From Paraperlucidibaca sp. (GTDB taxonomy: Bacteria; Pseudomonadota; Gammaproteobacteria; Pseudomonadales; Moraxellaceae), in the NCBI GenBank assembly GCA_018066805.1, contig JAGPVX010000018.1:1-64000 (forward strand): 64,000 nucleotides of DNA, given 5' to 3'. Below are positions 19,088-27,444 of this stretch, piece by piece. Both the position numbers and the translations under genes were made by a program. How positions within the stretch are numbered: the first letter of the stretch is position 1; every line of letters starts with the position of its first letter. The notes beneath the pieces are model-generated. The model did not search any database and was not told the origin of the DNA. It was given only the letters and a program-made list of their open reading frames with translations.

Positions 19088-19768
19088 GTGGCGCTAACGG
19101 TGGCTATCGTCGACAATAATGCGCTCCTGCGAGATGGTATTGCAGCGCTACTTTTCCTGCCTATTTCCGGCTTACGCGTGGTGATGGCCAGTGACTGCGA
19201 TGACGCCGCAATGACGGCTTTGCAATTGACTAGTTTTCGTGTCGCTTTAATTGGTATTTCTGGGGCAAATACGCCATCTAGCTTAAGCAGTGAAGCGAGC
19301 GAGCAAACAGATGCTCCGAAAACACATTTCGAACTCGCCATGCGCTTGATGCATCTAGCCGATAAGCCGCGCGTGGTACTGATGAACCAAACGCCTGAGG
19401 TCTATCCAAAAGCCATGATTCAGGCCGGCGTTTCGGGGTTTTTATCCACCCATGCCGATCTCGATGAGCTAGTAAAATCCTTGCGTTTGGCGGGGATGGG
19501 TAAGTCGTATATTTCACCGAGTTTGTCGACGGCTTGGGCGCAAGAAGGCTTATGTAATGAGCAGGAGCGCTTTGCTGAATTATCGGCGCGTGAGTTGGCG
19601 GTTATGCACTATGTTTTGGCGGAGAAGCGAGTGCCCGAAATTGCCGAGCTATTGAGCATTAATCCGAAAACAGTAGCGACTTATCGCAGCCGAATGATGG
19701 AGAAGCTTGGCGTGCGCTCAGACCTCGGTTTGTTCAAGCTCGTGCAATCTACAGGACTGTGCTCATGA
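19088..19768 (+). CDS. gacA: GacA/UvrY-position LuxR-type regulator with degenerate receiver
   Basis: A 226-residue NarL/FixJ-type regulator. Position (directly before uvrC-pgsA-tRNA-Gly) and the DNA-binding domain (about 163-215, [19 protein letters not shown]...[20 protein letters not shown]) identify it as the GacA/UvrY orthologue. The receiver lacks the phosphorylation pocket: the acidic pair is D9-N10, the phospho-acceptor position is Gly56 in VALIGISG, and the conserved Lys is Thr in [12 protein letters not shown]. An insertion of about 18 polar residues (61-78) follows the missing aspartate. The start is GTG after GGGGGTAAT. It overlaps uvrC as ATGA. Phosphate-independent or ligand control is inferred. 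Confidence 0.85.
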   Translation: MALTVAIVDNNALLRDGIAALLFLPISGLRVVMASDCDDAAMTALQLTSFRVALIGISGANTPSSLSSEASEQTDAPKTHFELAMRLMHLADKPRVVLMNQTPEVYPKAMIQAGVSGFLSTHADLDELVKSLRLAGMGKSYISPSLSTAWAQEGLCNEQERFAELSARELAVMHYVLAEKRVPEIAELLSINPKTVATYRSRMMEKLGVRSDLGLFKLVQSTGLCS

Positions 19769-21663
19769 CGGATGTCACGGCCACCTTAGCTGCGCCGGAG
19801 CCATTGGAGCCGACGGCAAATAGCAAGCATGCCAACGCATTACGCCTAGAGGCTTTGCGCGACACAGTGAAAACCTTGCCAACTGACCCCGGTGTTTATC
19901 GCATGCTTGATGCCACCGGTGCAGTGCTTTATGTCGGCAAGGCCAAGGTGCTGAAAAATCGCGTTCATTCCTATTTTGCCAAGCAGGTCGACAGCCCGAA
20001 AACTAAAGCTTTAGTGGCGCGTATTCACGCCATTGAAGTGACTATTACGGCCTCGGAAACTGAGGCGCTGCTGCTAGAGCAAACGCTGATTAAGTCGCTG
20101 AAGCCTCCTTTTAATATTCTACTTCGCGATGATAAAAGTTATCCATCGGTGCTATTAACTGAGGGCGATGCTTGGCCTCGATTAGGTTTTCATCGTGGCC
20201 CGAAAAAACAAAAAGGCCGTTACTTTGGCCCGTTTCCTAGCTCGGTGTCGGTGCGCGATAGCCTGAATTTATTGCAGAAGTTATTTCAGGTGCGCCAATG
20301 CGAAGACAGCTTTTTTCGCAATCGCACAAGACCATGCTTACAGCACCAAATTGGCCGTTGCCGCGCGCCCTGCGTAGGCTTGGTCAGCGACGAAGATTAT
20401 CGCCGCGATGTCATCAATACGCGGCTGTTTTTAGAGGGCCGTAATGCCGAAGTTACCGACGGTCTTATCGCGCGCATGGACATGGCCGCCGAGGCCTTAG
20501 ATTTTGAATCAGCCGCGCGTTATCGCGACCAACTCAGCGCATTGCGGCGCATACAAGAGCAGCAGTTCGTGCTCAATGATTTGGGTTCAGCCGATGTTTA
20601 TGGTGTGGCGGCGCAGCCCGGCGGCGTTTGCGTGTCGGTGTTACAAGTGCGCGATGGTCGTGTTTTGGGTAGCAAAAATTGGCATCCCAGCGTGTTTGGC
20701 GAGACCGCTATTGAAGATATTTTGGCTGAGTTCCTGCCTTCGTATTATTTGCAGATAGGCGCTGGTCGCGAGCTGCCGCGAGAGATCATCACGCCAGTGG
20801 CTTTGGCTGATGACGCGGTGTTATCCGATGCCCTACGCCAGCACTTTGGTCGCGAAGTTGAGATTAAGTCACGGGTGCGTGAGACGCGGGCGGCCTGGTT
20901 GACCATGGCGCAGCGTAATGCCGAGTCGGCGCTGACGGCAAAGCTCAGCCATCGCGGTCATACCGCCATGCGCTTTGCCGAGCTGCAGCGAGTGTTGGCT
21001 TTGGAAAAGCCGATTAAACGCATGGAGTGTTTTGATATTTCGCACACCATGGGCGAGGCCACGGTTGCCTCTTGTGTAGTATTCGATGGCGAGGGCCCGC
21101 GCAGCAGTGACTATCGCCGCTTTAATATCGAGGGCATCACGCCCGGCGATGATTACGCCGCCATGCATCAAGCCTTAACGCGGCGCTATAGCAAGCTCGA
21201 CCCTAATGATGAGCGCTTGCCTGATGTCTTATTTATTGATGGCGGCAAGGGCCAGCTCAGCCAAGCGATCGATGTTTTGGCCACGTTGGGCATCATTTCT
21301 GTGCAGCTGATTGGCATTGCCAAGGGCGAGGGCCGTAAGCCTGGGTTGGAGACATTGCACTTTCCTGACCGAGAGCCTTTGAACTTAGATGCGCAATCGC
21401 CGGCCCTGCATTTGACTCAGCACATTCGCGACGAAGCGCATCGGTTTGCCATTACCGGGCATAGGGCTCGCCGCGCCAAGGCGCGTAAAACCTCGACGCT
21501 AGAAGGTATTGATGGCATTGGCCCAGCGCGCCGGCGTGCCTTAATTCAGCATTTTGGTGGCTTGCAAGAAGTGCTACGAGCCAGCGCGCATGACCTCGCT
21601 CGCGTCAATGGCATTAGCGATGCCTTAGCACAAAGCCTATATGCCGCCTTGCACAGTCACTGA
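19765..21663 (+). CDS. uvrC: excinuclease ABC subunit C
   Basis: UvrC makes the dual incisions of nucleotide excision repair in complex with UvrB. The 632-residue product has the GIY-YIG domain from about residue 35 ([20 protein letters not shown]), a Cys-containing [13 protein letters not shown] block near 192-205, a UVR motif [20 protein letters not shown] near 237-256, the RNase H-like nuclease core ([29 protein letters not shown]) and a C-terminal helix-hairpin-helix pair. The ATG at 19765 overlaps the upstream stop by four bases; a GTG two codons earlier is also possible. Confidence 0.97.
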   Translation: MTDVTATLAAPEPLEPTANSKHANALRLEALRDTVKTLPTDPGVYRMLDATGAVLYVGKAKVLKNRVHSYFAKQVDSPKTKALVARIHAIEVTITASETEALLLEQTLIKSLKPPFNILLRDDKSYPSVLLTEGDAWPRLGFHRGPKKQKGRYFGPFPSSVSVRDSLNLLQKLFQVRQCEDSFFRNRTRPCLQHQIGRCRAPCVGLVSDEDYRRDVINTRLFLEGRNAEVTDGLIARMDMAAEALDFESAARYRDQLSALRRIQEQQFVLNDLGSADVYGVAAQPGGVCVSVLQVRDGRVLGSKNWHPSVFGETAIEDILAEFLPSYYLQIGAGRELPREIITPVALADDAVLSDALRQHFGREVEIKSRVRETRAAWLTMAQRNAESALTAKLSHRGHTAMRFAELQRVLALEKPIKRMECFDISHTMGEATVASCVVFDGEGPRSSDYRRFNIEGITPGDDYAAMHQALTRRYSKLDPNDERLPDVLFIDGGKGQLSQAIDVLATLGIISVQLIGIAKGEGRKPGLETLHFPDREPLNLDAQSPALHLTQHIRDEAHRFAITGHRARRAKARKTSTLEGIDGIGPARRRALIQHFGGLQEVLRASAHDLARVNGISDALAQSLYAALHSH

Positions 21664-21698
21664 AGTTCTAGGATAGTCTGTGACTTCATTCTGACCGT

Positions 21699-22271
21699 AT
21701 GGAGACGGTGTTGGCCGCACGTCCACTCTGGAACATCCCAAATATTCTGACCGTCTCCCGTGTTGCCCTGATTCCGGTGCTGCTGGTGCTCGCGTATTCG
21801 CCTATCGCCTTTCGTAATGAGATCGTTGCCGCCGTCTTTGCAATTGCTGCCGCCACCGATTGGTTCGATGGCTATTTGGCGCGCACGCTGAATCAAGGCT
21901 CGGCCTTTGGCCGCTTTTTAGACCCTGTTGCCGATAAACTTATGGTCGCTGCCGCACTAATTTTGCTAGTCGAATGGCATGCGCACGTGGTCATGGTAGT
22001 GCCGGCGATTGTCATCATTTCGCGTGAGATCACCATCTCGGCATTGCGCGAATGGATGGCTGAAATTGGCCAACGCACGCAAGTGGCAGTAAGCGCCATT
22101 GGCAAATGGAAAACCGCCGCGCAAATGGTCTCTATCACTTTGCTACTGCTCGATTGGGCGGTACTAAATCCGCTGGCATGGGGCTTGTTGTATTTGTCGG
22201 TCGTGCTGACCTTATGGTCGATGTGCATCTACTTAGTGGCAGCATGGCCATCGCTAAGTGAAGCAGATTAA
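21699..22271 (+). CDS. pgsA: CDP-diacylglycerol-glycerol-3-phosphate 3-phosphatidyltransferase
   Basis: This inner-membrane enzyme makes phosphatidylglycerophosphate, first step to phosphatidylglycerol and cardiolipin. The 190-residue protein has the full CDP-alcohol phosphotransferase motif: D57-G58, A61-R62, G71, D75 and D79 within DWFDGYLARTL and GRFLDPVADK. Several hydrophobic segments span the chain (about 20-35, 80-95, 100-115, 145-180). It follows uvrC by 35 bases, as in Pseudomonas and enterics. The gene is followed by a tRNA-Gly gene with its own promoter. Confidence 0.95.
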   Translation: METVLAARPLWNIPNILTVSRVALIPVLLVLAYSPIAFRNEIVAAVFAIAAATDWFDGYLARTLNQGSAFGRFLDPVADKLMVAAALILLVEWHAHVVMVVPAIVIISREITISALREWMAEIGQRTQVAVSAIGKWKTAAQMVSITLLLLDWAVLNPLAWGLLYLSVVLTLWSMCIYLVAAWPSLSEAD

Positions 22272-22310
22272 ATAGCTGGCTAAAGTTTGCGCAGACGCAC
22301 CGCCTAAGGC

Positions 22311-22338
22311 TTGACTTGATTCTGCCAAGGCCTACAAT
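22311..22338 (+). promoter_or_regulatory. stable-RNA promoter of tRNA-Gly
   Basis: TTGACT (22311-22316) and TACAAT (22333-22338) are separated by 16 bases. The discriminator GCGCGCC that follows is GC-rich, as in stringently controlled stable-RNA promoters. The predicted start near 22345 leaves about 31 bases of 5' precursor before the tRNA. Confidence 0.75.
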
Positions 22339-22375
22339 GCGCGCCTGTTCCAGTGACGCAAGTCATTTGATCATT

Positions 22376-22451
22376 GCGGGTGTAGCTCAGCTGGTAGAGC
22401 GCGACCTTGCCAAGGTCGAGGTCACGAGTTCGAGCCTCGTTACCCGCTCCA
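22376..22451 (+). tRNA. glyT-GCC: tRNA-Gly (anticodon GCC)
   Basis: The 76-base sequence folds into a full cloverleaf. Acceptor stem GCGGGTG pairs with TACCCGC (one G-T pair), the anticodon stem-loop is GACCTTGCCAAGGTC with anticodon GCC, and the T loop is GTTCGAGCC. The discriminator base is T and the CCA end is encoded. A tRNA-Gly after pgsA is the arrangement seen in enterics, though the enteric Cys and Leu tRNA genes that follow are missing here. Confidence 0.97.
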
Positions 22452-22459
22452 AATTTCAG

Positions 22460-22490
22460 AACCCCCAAAGCCTAGTGCTGCGGGGGTTTT
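22460..22490 (+). terminator. intrinsic terminator after tRNA-Gly
   Basis: AACCCCC (22460-22466) pairs with GGGGGTT (22482-22488), and the strand ends in a short TTTT run. It should separate the tRNA transcript from the TA pair downstream. Confidence 0.7.
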
Positions 22491-22569
22491 GTCGTTTCTG
22501 GACTAGCAGTTTTTCTTTTTGATGGCAATGCTACATTTGTGGTAGATTTCTAATTATAGGAGATCAGCC

Positions 22570-22803
22570 ATGAGTACTGTTTCTGTTCGAATTGATAAAG
22601 ATCTGATTGATGCCGCGCGTTCAAGCGCCAGTGCGGAGTTTCGCACGGTGCAGGGCCAGCTTGAGTTTTGGGCCAAGGTGGGCCGTGCTGCGTTAGACAA
22701 TCCTGAGCTGCCAGCGTCATTTATTGCTGAATCTATGATGAGCCTGGCTGAGTCGCGCGATGACAGCCTGCCATTTGTGCCGCGCTCAAAGAAATCAACA
22801 TGA
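22570..22803 (+). CDS. ParD-like type II antitoxin (module 2)
   Basis: A 77-residue antitoxin, paralogous to the one at 3725. It starts MSTVSVRIDKDLIDAARSSA, a likely ribbon-helix-helix-type DNA-binding start, and has the shared core QLEFWAKVGRAALDNPE at about residues 28-44. The basic tail PRSKKST differs from the first copy. TAGGAG at 22556-22561 precedes the ATG at 22570. The stop overlaps the toxin start as ATGA, tighter coupling than in module 1. It should bind the downstream toxin and autoregulate the pair. Confidence 0.75.
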   Translation: MSTVSVRIDKDLIDAARSSASAEFRTVQGQLEFWAKVGRAALDNPELPASFIAESMMSLAESRDDSLPFVPRSKKST

Positions 22804-23078
22804 CATGGACGCTCCAGCAAACGCGACGGTTTGCGCGCATCTACAAAAAGCTTCATGACAATCTTATTGACGAAGTAGATGCCGCCATCAGCACGGTGGC
22901 AGAAGACCCTGACATTGGCGATAAGAAAAAAGGCGATCTGGCGCGGCTTTGGGTTTATAAGTTCCGCTGCCAAGGCCAGCTGTATCTGCTGGGCTACACA
23001 CGAGATGACGAGATACGCATAGTGTATTTAGAAGCGCTCGGCTCACACGAAAACTTTTACCGAGACCTGAAGCGCTAG
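22800..23078 (+). CDS. RelE/ParE-superfamily toxin (module 2)
   Basis: A 92-residue basic toxin, same length as the toxin at 3964 and ending in the same 12 residues [12 protein letters not shown]. Shared positions include the M(S/T)W start, the KKGDLARLWVYKF strand equivalent to [13 protein letters not shown], and LLGYTRDDEIRIVYLEAL. The N-terminal helix differs, which is where antitoxin specificity may lie. The pair sits between tRNA-Gly and murI, where other genomes generally have no such pair, so it is probably an acquired module. Target and mechanism cannot be read from the sequence. Confidence 0.77.
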   Translation: MTWTLQQTRRFARIYKKLHDNLIDEVDAAISTVAEDPDIGDKKKGDLARLWVYKFRCQGQLYLLGYTRDDEIRIVYLEALGSHENFYRDLKR

Positions 23079-23132
23079 GGCACTAGAGAATTTGCTATCC
23101 TGCGTTTCAATCTTGGCTTGATGGATGTGCGC

Positions 23133-23936
23133 ATGTCTGCAACCGCCCGTTCCGCAATTGGTGTGTTTGATTCTGGCATTGGCGGTCTCACCGTAGTGCG
23201 GGCTTTAATGGAGCGCCTGCCATTTGAAGACATAGTCTATTTTGGCGATACCGCGCGCGTGCCCTACGGCGTGAAATCCAACGAAACCATCCATAGCTTC
23301 ACCACGCAAATCGCCGACTTTTTACTCGCCCGCGATGTCAAGTTGCTGATCATCGCCTGTAACACCATGGCGGCGGTGGCGGGTGAGGCCGTGCGGGCAC
23401 GTTCGCCAGTGCCAGTGCTCGATGTTATCGATGCCGGTGCGCGTGCGGCGGTGGAAATAAGCCAGCGCGGTATTGGTGTTATCGGCACGCCGACCACAGT
23501 CAACTCCAATGCTTATGCGCGCAATATTCATGCGCTCAATCCTGCACTCAGTGTCTACTCGCAGGCTTGCCCTTTGCTGGTGCCATTGGTGGAGGAGGGC
23601 TGGCTTGAACACGAGGTCACGCGCCTAACCTTGCGCGAATATTTGAAGCCAGTATTTGTTGAGTCTATCGATGCTTTGGTGCTGGGCTGCACGCATTATC
23701 CGCTGCTGAAGCCGCTTATTGGTCAGATTGCGGGGCCGAATATTCGCTTGGTGGATTCGGCGGTGACTATTGCCGAGCAAACCGCGCGCGTGCTGACCGA
23801 AATGGAAATGCATAATCCGCAGCGCATCGCGCCACGCTATGACTATGTGGTGACTGACATTCCGCTACGTTTTCAAACCATAGGCTCGCGCTTTTTGGGG
23901 CGTGAACTGAGCCATCTTGAGCAGGTGCGCTGGTAG
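23133..23936 (+). CDS. murI: glutamate racemase
   Basis: It makes D-glutamate for peptidoglycan by a two-base mechanism without cofactor. The 267-residue product begins the fold with GVFDSGIGGLTVVRAL at residues 10-25. The two catalytic cysteines are Cys76 in ACNTMAA and Cys186 in LGCTHYPLL. The start is uncertain: ATGs at 23121 and 23133 and a TTG at 23118 are all in frame; 23133 gives the N-terminus most like that of Pseudomonas MurI and has GGAT six bases upstream. Confidence 0.94.
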   Translation: MSATARSAIGVFDSGIGGLTVVRALMERLPFEDIVYFGDTARVPYGVKSNETIHSFTTQIADFLLARDVKLLIIACNTMAAVAGEAVRARSPVPVLDVIDAGARAAVEISQRGIGVIGTPTTVNSNAYARNIHALNPALSVYSQACPLLVPLVEEGWLEHEVTRLTLREYLKPVFVESIDALVLGCTHYPLLKPLIGQIAGPNIRLVDSAVTIAEQTARVLTEMEMHNPQRIAPRYDYVVTDIPLRFQTIGSRFLGRELSHLEQVRW

Positions 23937-24034
23937 TTCTGCAAAAAAAATGACCTCGAAGTCATTCGCCTGAGCCTTTTTTCCTACACATTTGGTTACA
24001 CTAGCGCCGATTTTTCGGACAAGGAGAGGCGCAG

Positions 24035-25639
24035 GTGGCAGTTATAGAGGCTCGAAAACAGCAATGGCAAACGTTGACCACAACCGCATGGGATGTGCTG
24101 GTGATTGGCGGCGGAATTACTGGTGCTGGTGTGGCGCGCGAGGCCGTGCGACGTGGCCTGCGTACGGCATTGATCGAGCAAACTGACTATAGCTGGGGCA
24201 CATCTAGCCGCTCATCGAAAATGGTTCATGGCGGCCTGCGCTATATCGCTCAAGGTGAAGTGCGGCTGACTTGGCATTCGCTTACTGAGCGCGAGCGTCT
24301 GCTGCGCGAAGCACCGGGCTTGGTCGAGCGCATGGGCTTTCACTTTGCCCATTATAAAGGCGTATTTCCGGGTCGCTGGCCATTTCAGTTTCTCATCACG
24401 GTCTATGATCTGCTCGCCGGCATGCGCGACCATCGCTACTTTAAAAAGCTCAATTTCTTGGCGCGCATGCCAGGCCATCGCGGAGAAGGCCTTACTGGCG
24501 CCACGCGCTACACCGATGCCGTGGTCGACGATTCGCGCTTAGTACAACGCGTGCTCGACGAGGCCGTGGCCGATGGTTTAGTCATGCTCAATTACGTGAA
24601 AGCCACCGATTTGGTGATGACCGGTGATCGTGTCACCGGTTTGCGCCTGCAAGATACCTCGGATGATTTTGGCAGCGACCGAGGCGAGACCGCTGTAGTG
24701 GCGGCTAAAGCTGTGATTAATGCCACCGGCGCGTGGGCGGATCGTCTACGCCGCAAACTCATTGATGAAGTGCGTGTGCGGCCTTTGCGCGGCAGCCATT
24801 TGGTGTTTTCTGCGCATCGCCTGCCTTTGAGTGAAGCCTTGATTTGCCATCACCCCGATGACCAGCGCGTGATGTTCATTTATCCGTGGGAAGGCCGCAC
24901 CATTGTTGGCACGACGGACCTTGATCATCGTGACGATTTAGACATTGAGGCGGCCTTAAGCGAAGCCGAGATGCATTACTTGTTGCGCGGCATCAATACG
25001 CAATTTCCTGCCGCGAAATTTACCGTTGAAGACATTATTTCAACATGGTCTGGCGTGCGCCCAGTGGTTAGCGCTGGCGATGGCAGTGATCCATCGAAAG
25101 AGAGCCGCAGCCATAGCGTTTGGGATAACCAAGGCTTAATTACCGTGACTGGCGGCAAGCTCACCACTTTCCGTCTTATTGCGCTCGATGCCTTGCGGCT
25201 GGCGGCAGGGCAGCTGGGTATTACTGTGCGCGATGATGGCGCCGCGATTTTTCGTGCACCACAGTCGGGCCCTGCGCCTGAGCATTTAACGCCGGCGATG
25301 TTTGCCCATGTAGTGGCGCGTTTTGGCATCCATACCCAACGCTTTTTGCGCGAAATGCCCGCTGGTGAGTTGGTGCATATTGCCGACACCAACACCTTGT
25401 TGGCCGAATTACGCTGGGCATGCCGTCATGAGCAAGTGGTTCATCTCGATGATTTGCTCATGCGTCGTGTGCGTTTAGGCCTGCTGCTACCGCGTGGTGG
25501 TTTGTCGTTGATTCCGCAAATCGATGCCATATTGCGTGATGAATTACACTGGTCGGCGGAAAAAATCAGCGCTGAGCGTGTACGCTATGAGTCTATATGG
25601 CGACGTTATTACTACTTACCAACGGCAGCTAAGGTTTAG
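24035..25639 (+). CDS. glpD: aerobic glycerol-3-phosphate dehydrogenase
   Basis: A membrane-associated flavoenzyme that oxidises sn-glycerol-3-phosphate to dihydroxyacetone phosphate and passes electrons to quinone. The 534-residue protein has the FAD dinucleotide fold VLVIGGGITGAGVAREAV near residues 21-38, SSRSSKMVHGGLRYIAQGEV near 55-75, and the C-terminal domain with LRWACRHEQVVHLDDLLMRRVRLGLL near 450. The start is GTG at 24035 with AAGGAG at 24021-24026. It consumes the product of glycerol kinase (2163) and of the glycerophosphodiesterase (26608). No GlpR gene lies beside it. Confidence 0.95.
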   Translation: MAVIEARKQQWQTLTTTAWDVLVIGGGITGAGVAREAVRRGLRTALIEQTDYSWGTSSRSSKMVHGGLRYIAQGEVRLTWHSLTERERLLREAPGLVERMGFHFAHYKGVFPGRWPFQFLITVYDLLAGMRDHRYFKKLNFLARMPGHRGEGLTGATRYTDAVVDDSRLVQRVLDEAVADGLVMLNYVKATDLVMTGDRVTGLRLQDTSDDFGSDRGETAVVAAKAVINATGAWADRLRRKLIDEVRVRPLRGSHLVFSAHRLPLSEALICHHPDDQRVMFIYPWEGRTIVGTTDLDHRDDLDIEAALSEAEMHYLLRGINTQFPAAKFTVEDIISTWSGVRPVVSAGDGSDPSKESRSHSVWDNQGLITVTGGKLTTFRLIALDALRLAAGQLGITVRDDGAAIFRAPQSGPAPEHLTPAMFAHVVARFGIHTQRFLREMPAGELVHIADTNTLLAELRWACRHEQVVHLDDLLMRRVRLGLLLPRGGLSLIPQIDAILRDELHWSAEKISAERVRYESIWRRYYYLPTAAKV

Positions 25640-25689
25640 TGCTTGGCATATTTAGCCGTAGATACCATTACTTTTGGAGCACTCCACGC

Positions 25690-26541
25690 ATGAATGTGAA
25701 GCATCTTGCTAAAGCCAGTGGCTTAGCGCTGATTTTAGCCTTAGGCCTGGCGGCTTGTACGACCACGACTCAGCAAGGTGCTACGGGTGTCAGTCGCCAA
25801 CAGTTACTGCTGGTGTCATCTTCTGAAGTGGAGGCGATGGCGGCGCAGAGCTATCAGGAAGAACTGACTAAGGCCACAAGCAAGCGCGCGCTAAATACTG
25901 ATAAAGCCAATTTGGAGCGTATTCGCCAAATTGCTGATCGTTTGATTCCACAAGTCGGTACTTTTCGCAGCGATGCCTTGGCGTGGCGCTGGGAAGTTAA
26001 TTTAGAAACGCGCGATGAGCTCAATGCCTATTGCGCGCCTGGTGGCAAAATCATGTTTTTCACCGGCATCATCAATAAGCTAAAACTCACCGATGATGAA
26101 ATCGCCGCCATCATGGGTCATGAAATTGCTCATGCTTTGCGTGAGCATGGCCGCGAGCGTGTGTCGCAAGCCTATGCGCAAAATGCTGGCTTGAGCCTGG
26201 TTGGTGCACTCACTGGCATGTCGCAAGGCACCAGTACGTTGTTGCAGCAAGCTGCGCAGATTGGTTTAACGCTACCCAATGGCCGCGGCCAGGAATCGGA
26301 GGCCGACATTATTGGCCTAGAGCTGCTAGCTCGTGCCGGTTACAACCCGAATGCATCGGTCACGCTTTGGCAGAAAATGGCTGCTGCCACTGGCAATAGC
26401 AGTGGTTCGTTCTTGAGTACTCACCCAGGTAATGCTCAGCGTATTAACGATCTGCAAGCGGCTATTCCGAAAGTTATGCCCTTGTATCAGCAGGCTAGAC
26501 GTAGTCCCGCGCCAAGCCGAGCCATTGTGCCGCGCACATAA
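25690..26541 (+). CDS. M48-family metalloprotease lipoprotein
   Basis: A 283-residue secreted zinc protease of the LoiP/BepA/YcaL group, likely involved in outer-membrane quality control. A lipoprotein signal with lipobox LAAC lies at about residues 16-22 of MNVKHLAKASGLALILALGL. The zinc site is MGHEIAHALREHGRER near residue 145, with the third ligand in ESEADIIGLELLARAGYNP near 205. There are no tetratricopeptide repeats at the C-terminus, so it is closer to LoiP than to BepA. GGAG at 25676-25679 supports the ATG at 25690 rather than the frame opening at 25639, where glpD ends. Confidence 0.88.
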   Translation: MNVKHLAKASGLALILALGLAACTTTTQQGATGVSRQQLLLVSSSEVEAMAAQSYQEELTKATSKRALNTDKANLERIRQIADRLIPQVGTFRSDALAWRWEVNLETRDELNAYCAPGGKIMFFTGIINKLKLTDDEIAAIMGHEIAHALREHGRERVSQAYAQNAGLSLVGALTGMSQGTSTLLQQAAQIGLTLPNGRGQESEADIIGLELLARAGYNPNASVTLWQKMAAATGNSSGSFLSTHPGNAQRINDLQAAIPKVMPLYQQARRSPAPSRAIVPRT

Positions 26542-26564
26542 TATTTAGTTTTGCCTGCAACGAT

Positions 26565-26595
26565 AAAAAGCCTCGCCGATGAGCGAGGCTTTTTT
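26565..26595. terminator. bidirectional terminator
   Basis: A perfect 12-bp stem pairs AAAAAGCCTCGC (26565-26576) with GCGAGGCTTTTT (26583-26594) over a six-base loop. T runs on both strands suit termination of both the M48 gene and the convergent glycerophosphodiesterase gene. Confidence 0.9.
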
Positions 26596-26607
26596 ATGCG
26601 CTTGAGT

Positions 26608-27351
26608 TTATGCGCTCCAGCTCAGCCAGCTTTTTGCCAGCGTCGGCGTGTCGGTGATTAAGCCATCCACACCCATTGCTTCTAATTCTAACGCCCGCTG
26701 GTGATCGTTCACCGTCCACGTCGACATCCACAAGCCAGCGGCGTGCGCCTGAGTCACTAGCTCAGCTGTGAGTAAGTTTGCGTGCGGACCGATGGCATCG
26801 CAGCCTAGGGCTTGTGCGACCTGCACGATGTCGCCAGCAAAATTATCTTCTACTAAAAAGCCGCGTGGCAACTCGGGTGCCTGTTGCTGTAAGCGGTGCA
26901 ATAGCCGCGGATTAAATGACGTGCAGCGCGCGCGACCCGATAAGTTAAAGCGCTGCCAAATCGCAGGCAAGGCGGCGACTACGGCGGCTTCATCATCCTC
27001 ATGCCGAACTTTTAGCTCCAGCTCGATATGGGTGAAATCGTAGAGTTCAGTGAGCACTTGCGCCAACGTTGGCACGCCTTCGCTCTTTGGCCATGGCGCA
27101 AAGCCTTTGTGTGCGGGCTGATGGCAGGCATCCAGTGCGGCTAACTCGGCAGCGCTGTGTTCGCGCACCAAACCATGGCCCGAGGTGGTGCGCGATAACT
27201 CAGCATCGTGGATGACCATGAGTTCGCCATCGGCACTAAGGTGAATATCGAACTCGACAGCTCGCACGCCGAGTGCGCGCAGATACCGAAACCCGCTGAG
27301 GGTGTTTTCGGGAGCTTCGCTGCGCGCGCCACGATGACCAATTAAGCGCAT
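26608..27351 (-). CDS. ugpQ: glycerophosphodiester phosphodiesterase
   Basis: A cytoplasmic GDPD enzyme of 247 residues that hydrolyses glycerophosphodiesters from phospholipid turnover to glycerol-3-phosphate and an alcohol. The family signature LIGHRGARSEAPENTLSGF is at residues 3-21, followed by EFDIHLSADGELMVIHDAELSRTT, which contains the metal-binding Glu/Asp and the catalytic His. There is no signal peptide, so it is the UgpQ rather than the GlpQ type. AAGGAGAG lies just before the ATG at 27351. Its product feeds GlpD, encoded 1 kb away. Confidence 0.92.
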   Translation of the reverse strand: MRLIGHRGARSEAPENTLSGFRYLRALGVRAVEFDIHLSADGELMVIHDAELSRTTSGHGLVREHSAAELAALDACHQPAHKGFAPWPKSEGVPTLAQVLTELYDFTHIELELKVRHEDDEAAVVAALPAIWQRFNLSGRARCTSFNPRLLHRLQQQAPELPRGFLVEDNFAGDIVQVAQALGCDAIGPHANLLTAELVTQAHAAGLWMSTWTVNDHQRALELEAMGVDGLITDTPTLAKSWLSWSA

Positions 27352-27444
27352 GGCGCTCTCCTTATTTAGCATTTATGCCTAGTGTAGCCTGCTCGTTGTG
27401 AATTCTGTGTGACGCCGCGCAGTGGCTATGGTGTAATCGCGCCC

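Noticed and set aside
18988..19341. N-terminal extension of the pbpG frame to 425 codons
   Set aside because: The extension lies over the gacA-like gene in antisense and would bury the signal peptide; the start at 18987 restores it.
22376..23132. A possible integrated element bounded by tRNA-Gly
   Set aside because: No copy of the tRNA 3' end is found downstream of the TA pair and there is no integrase or transposase gene.
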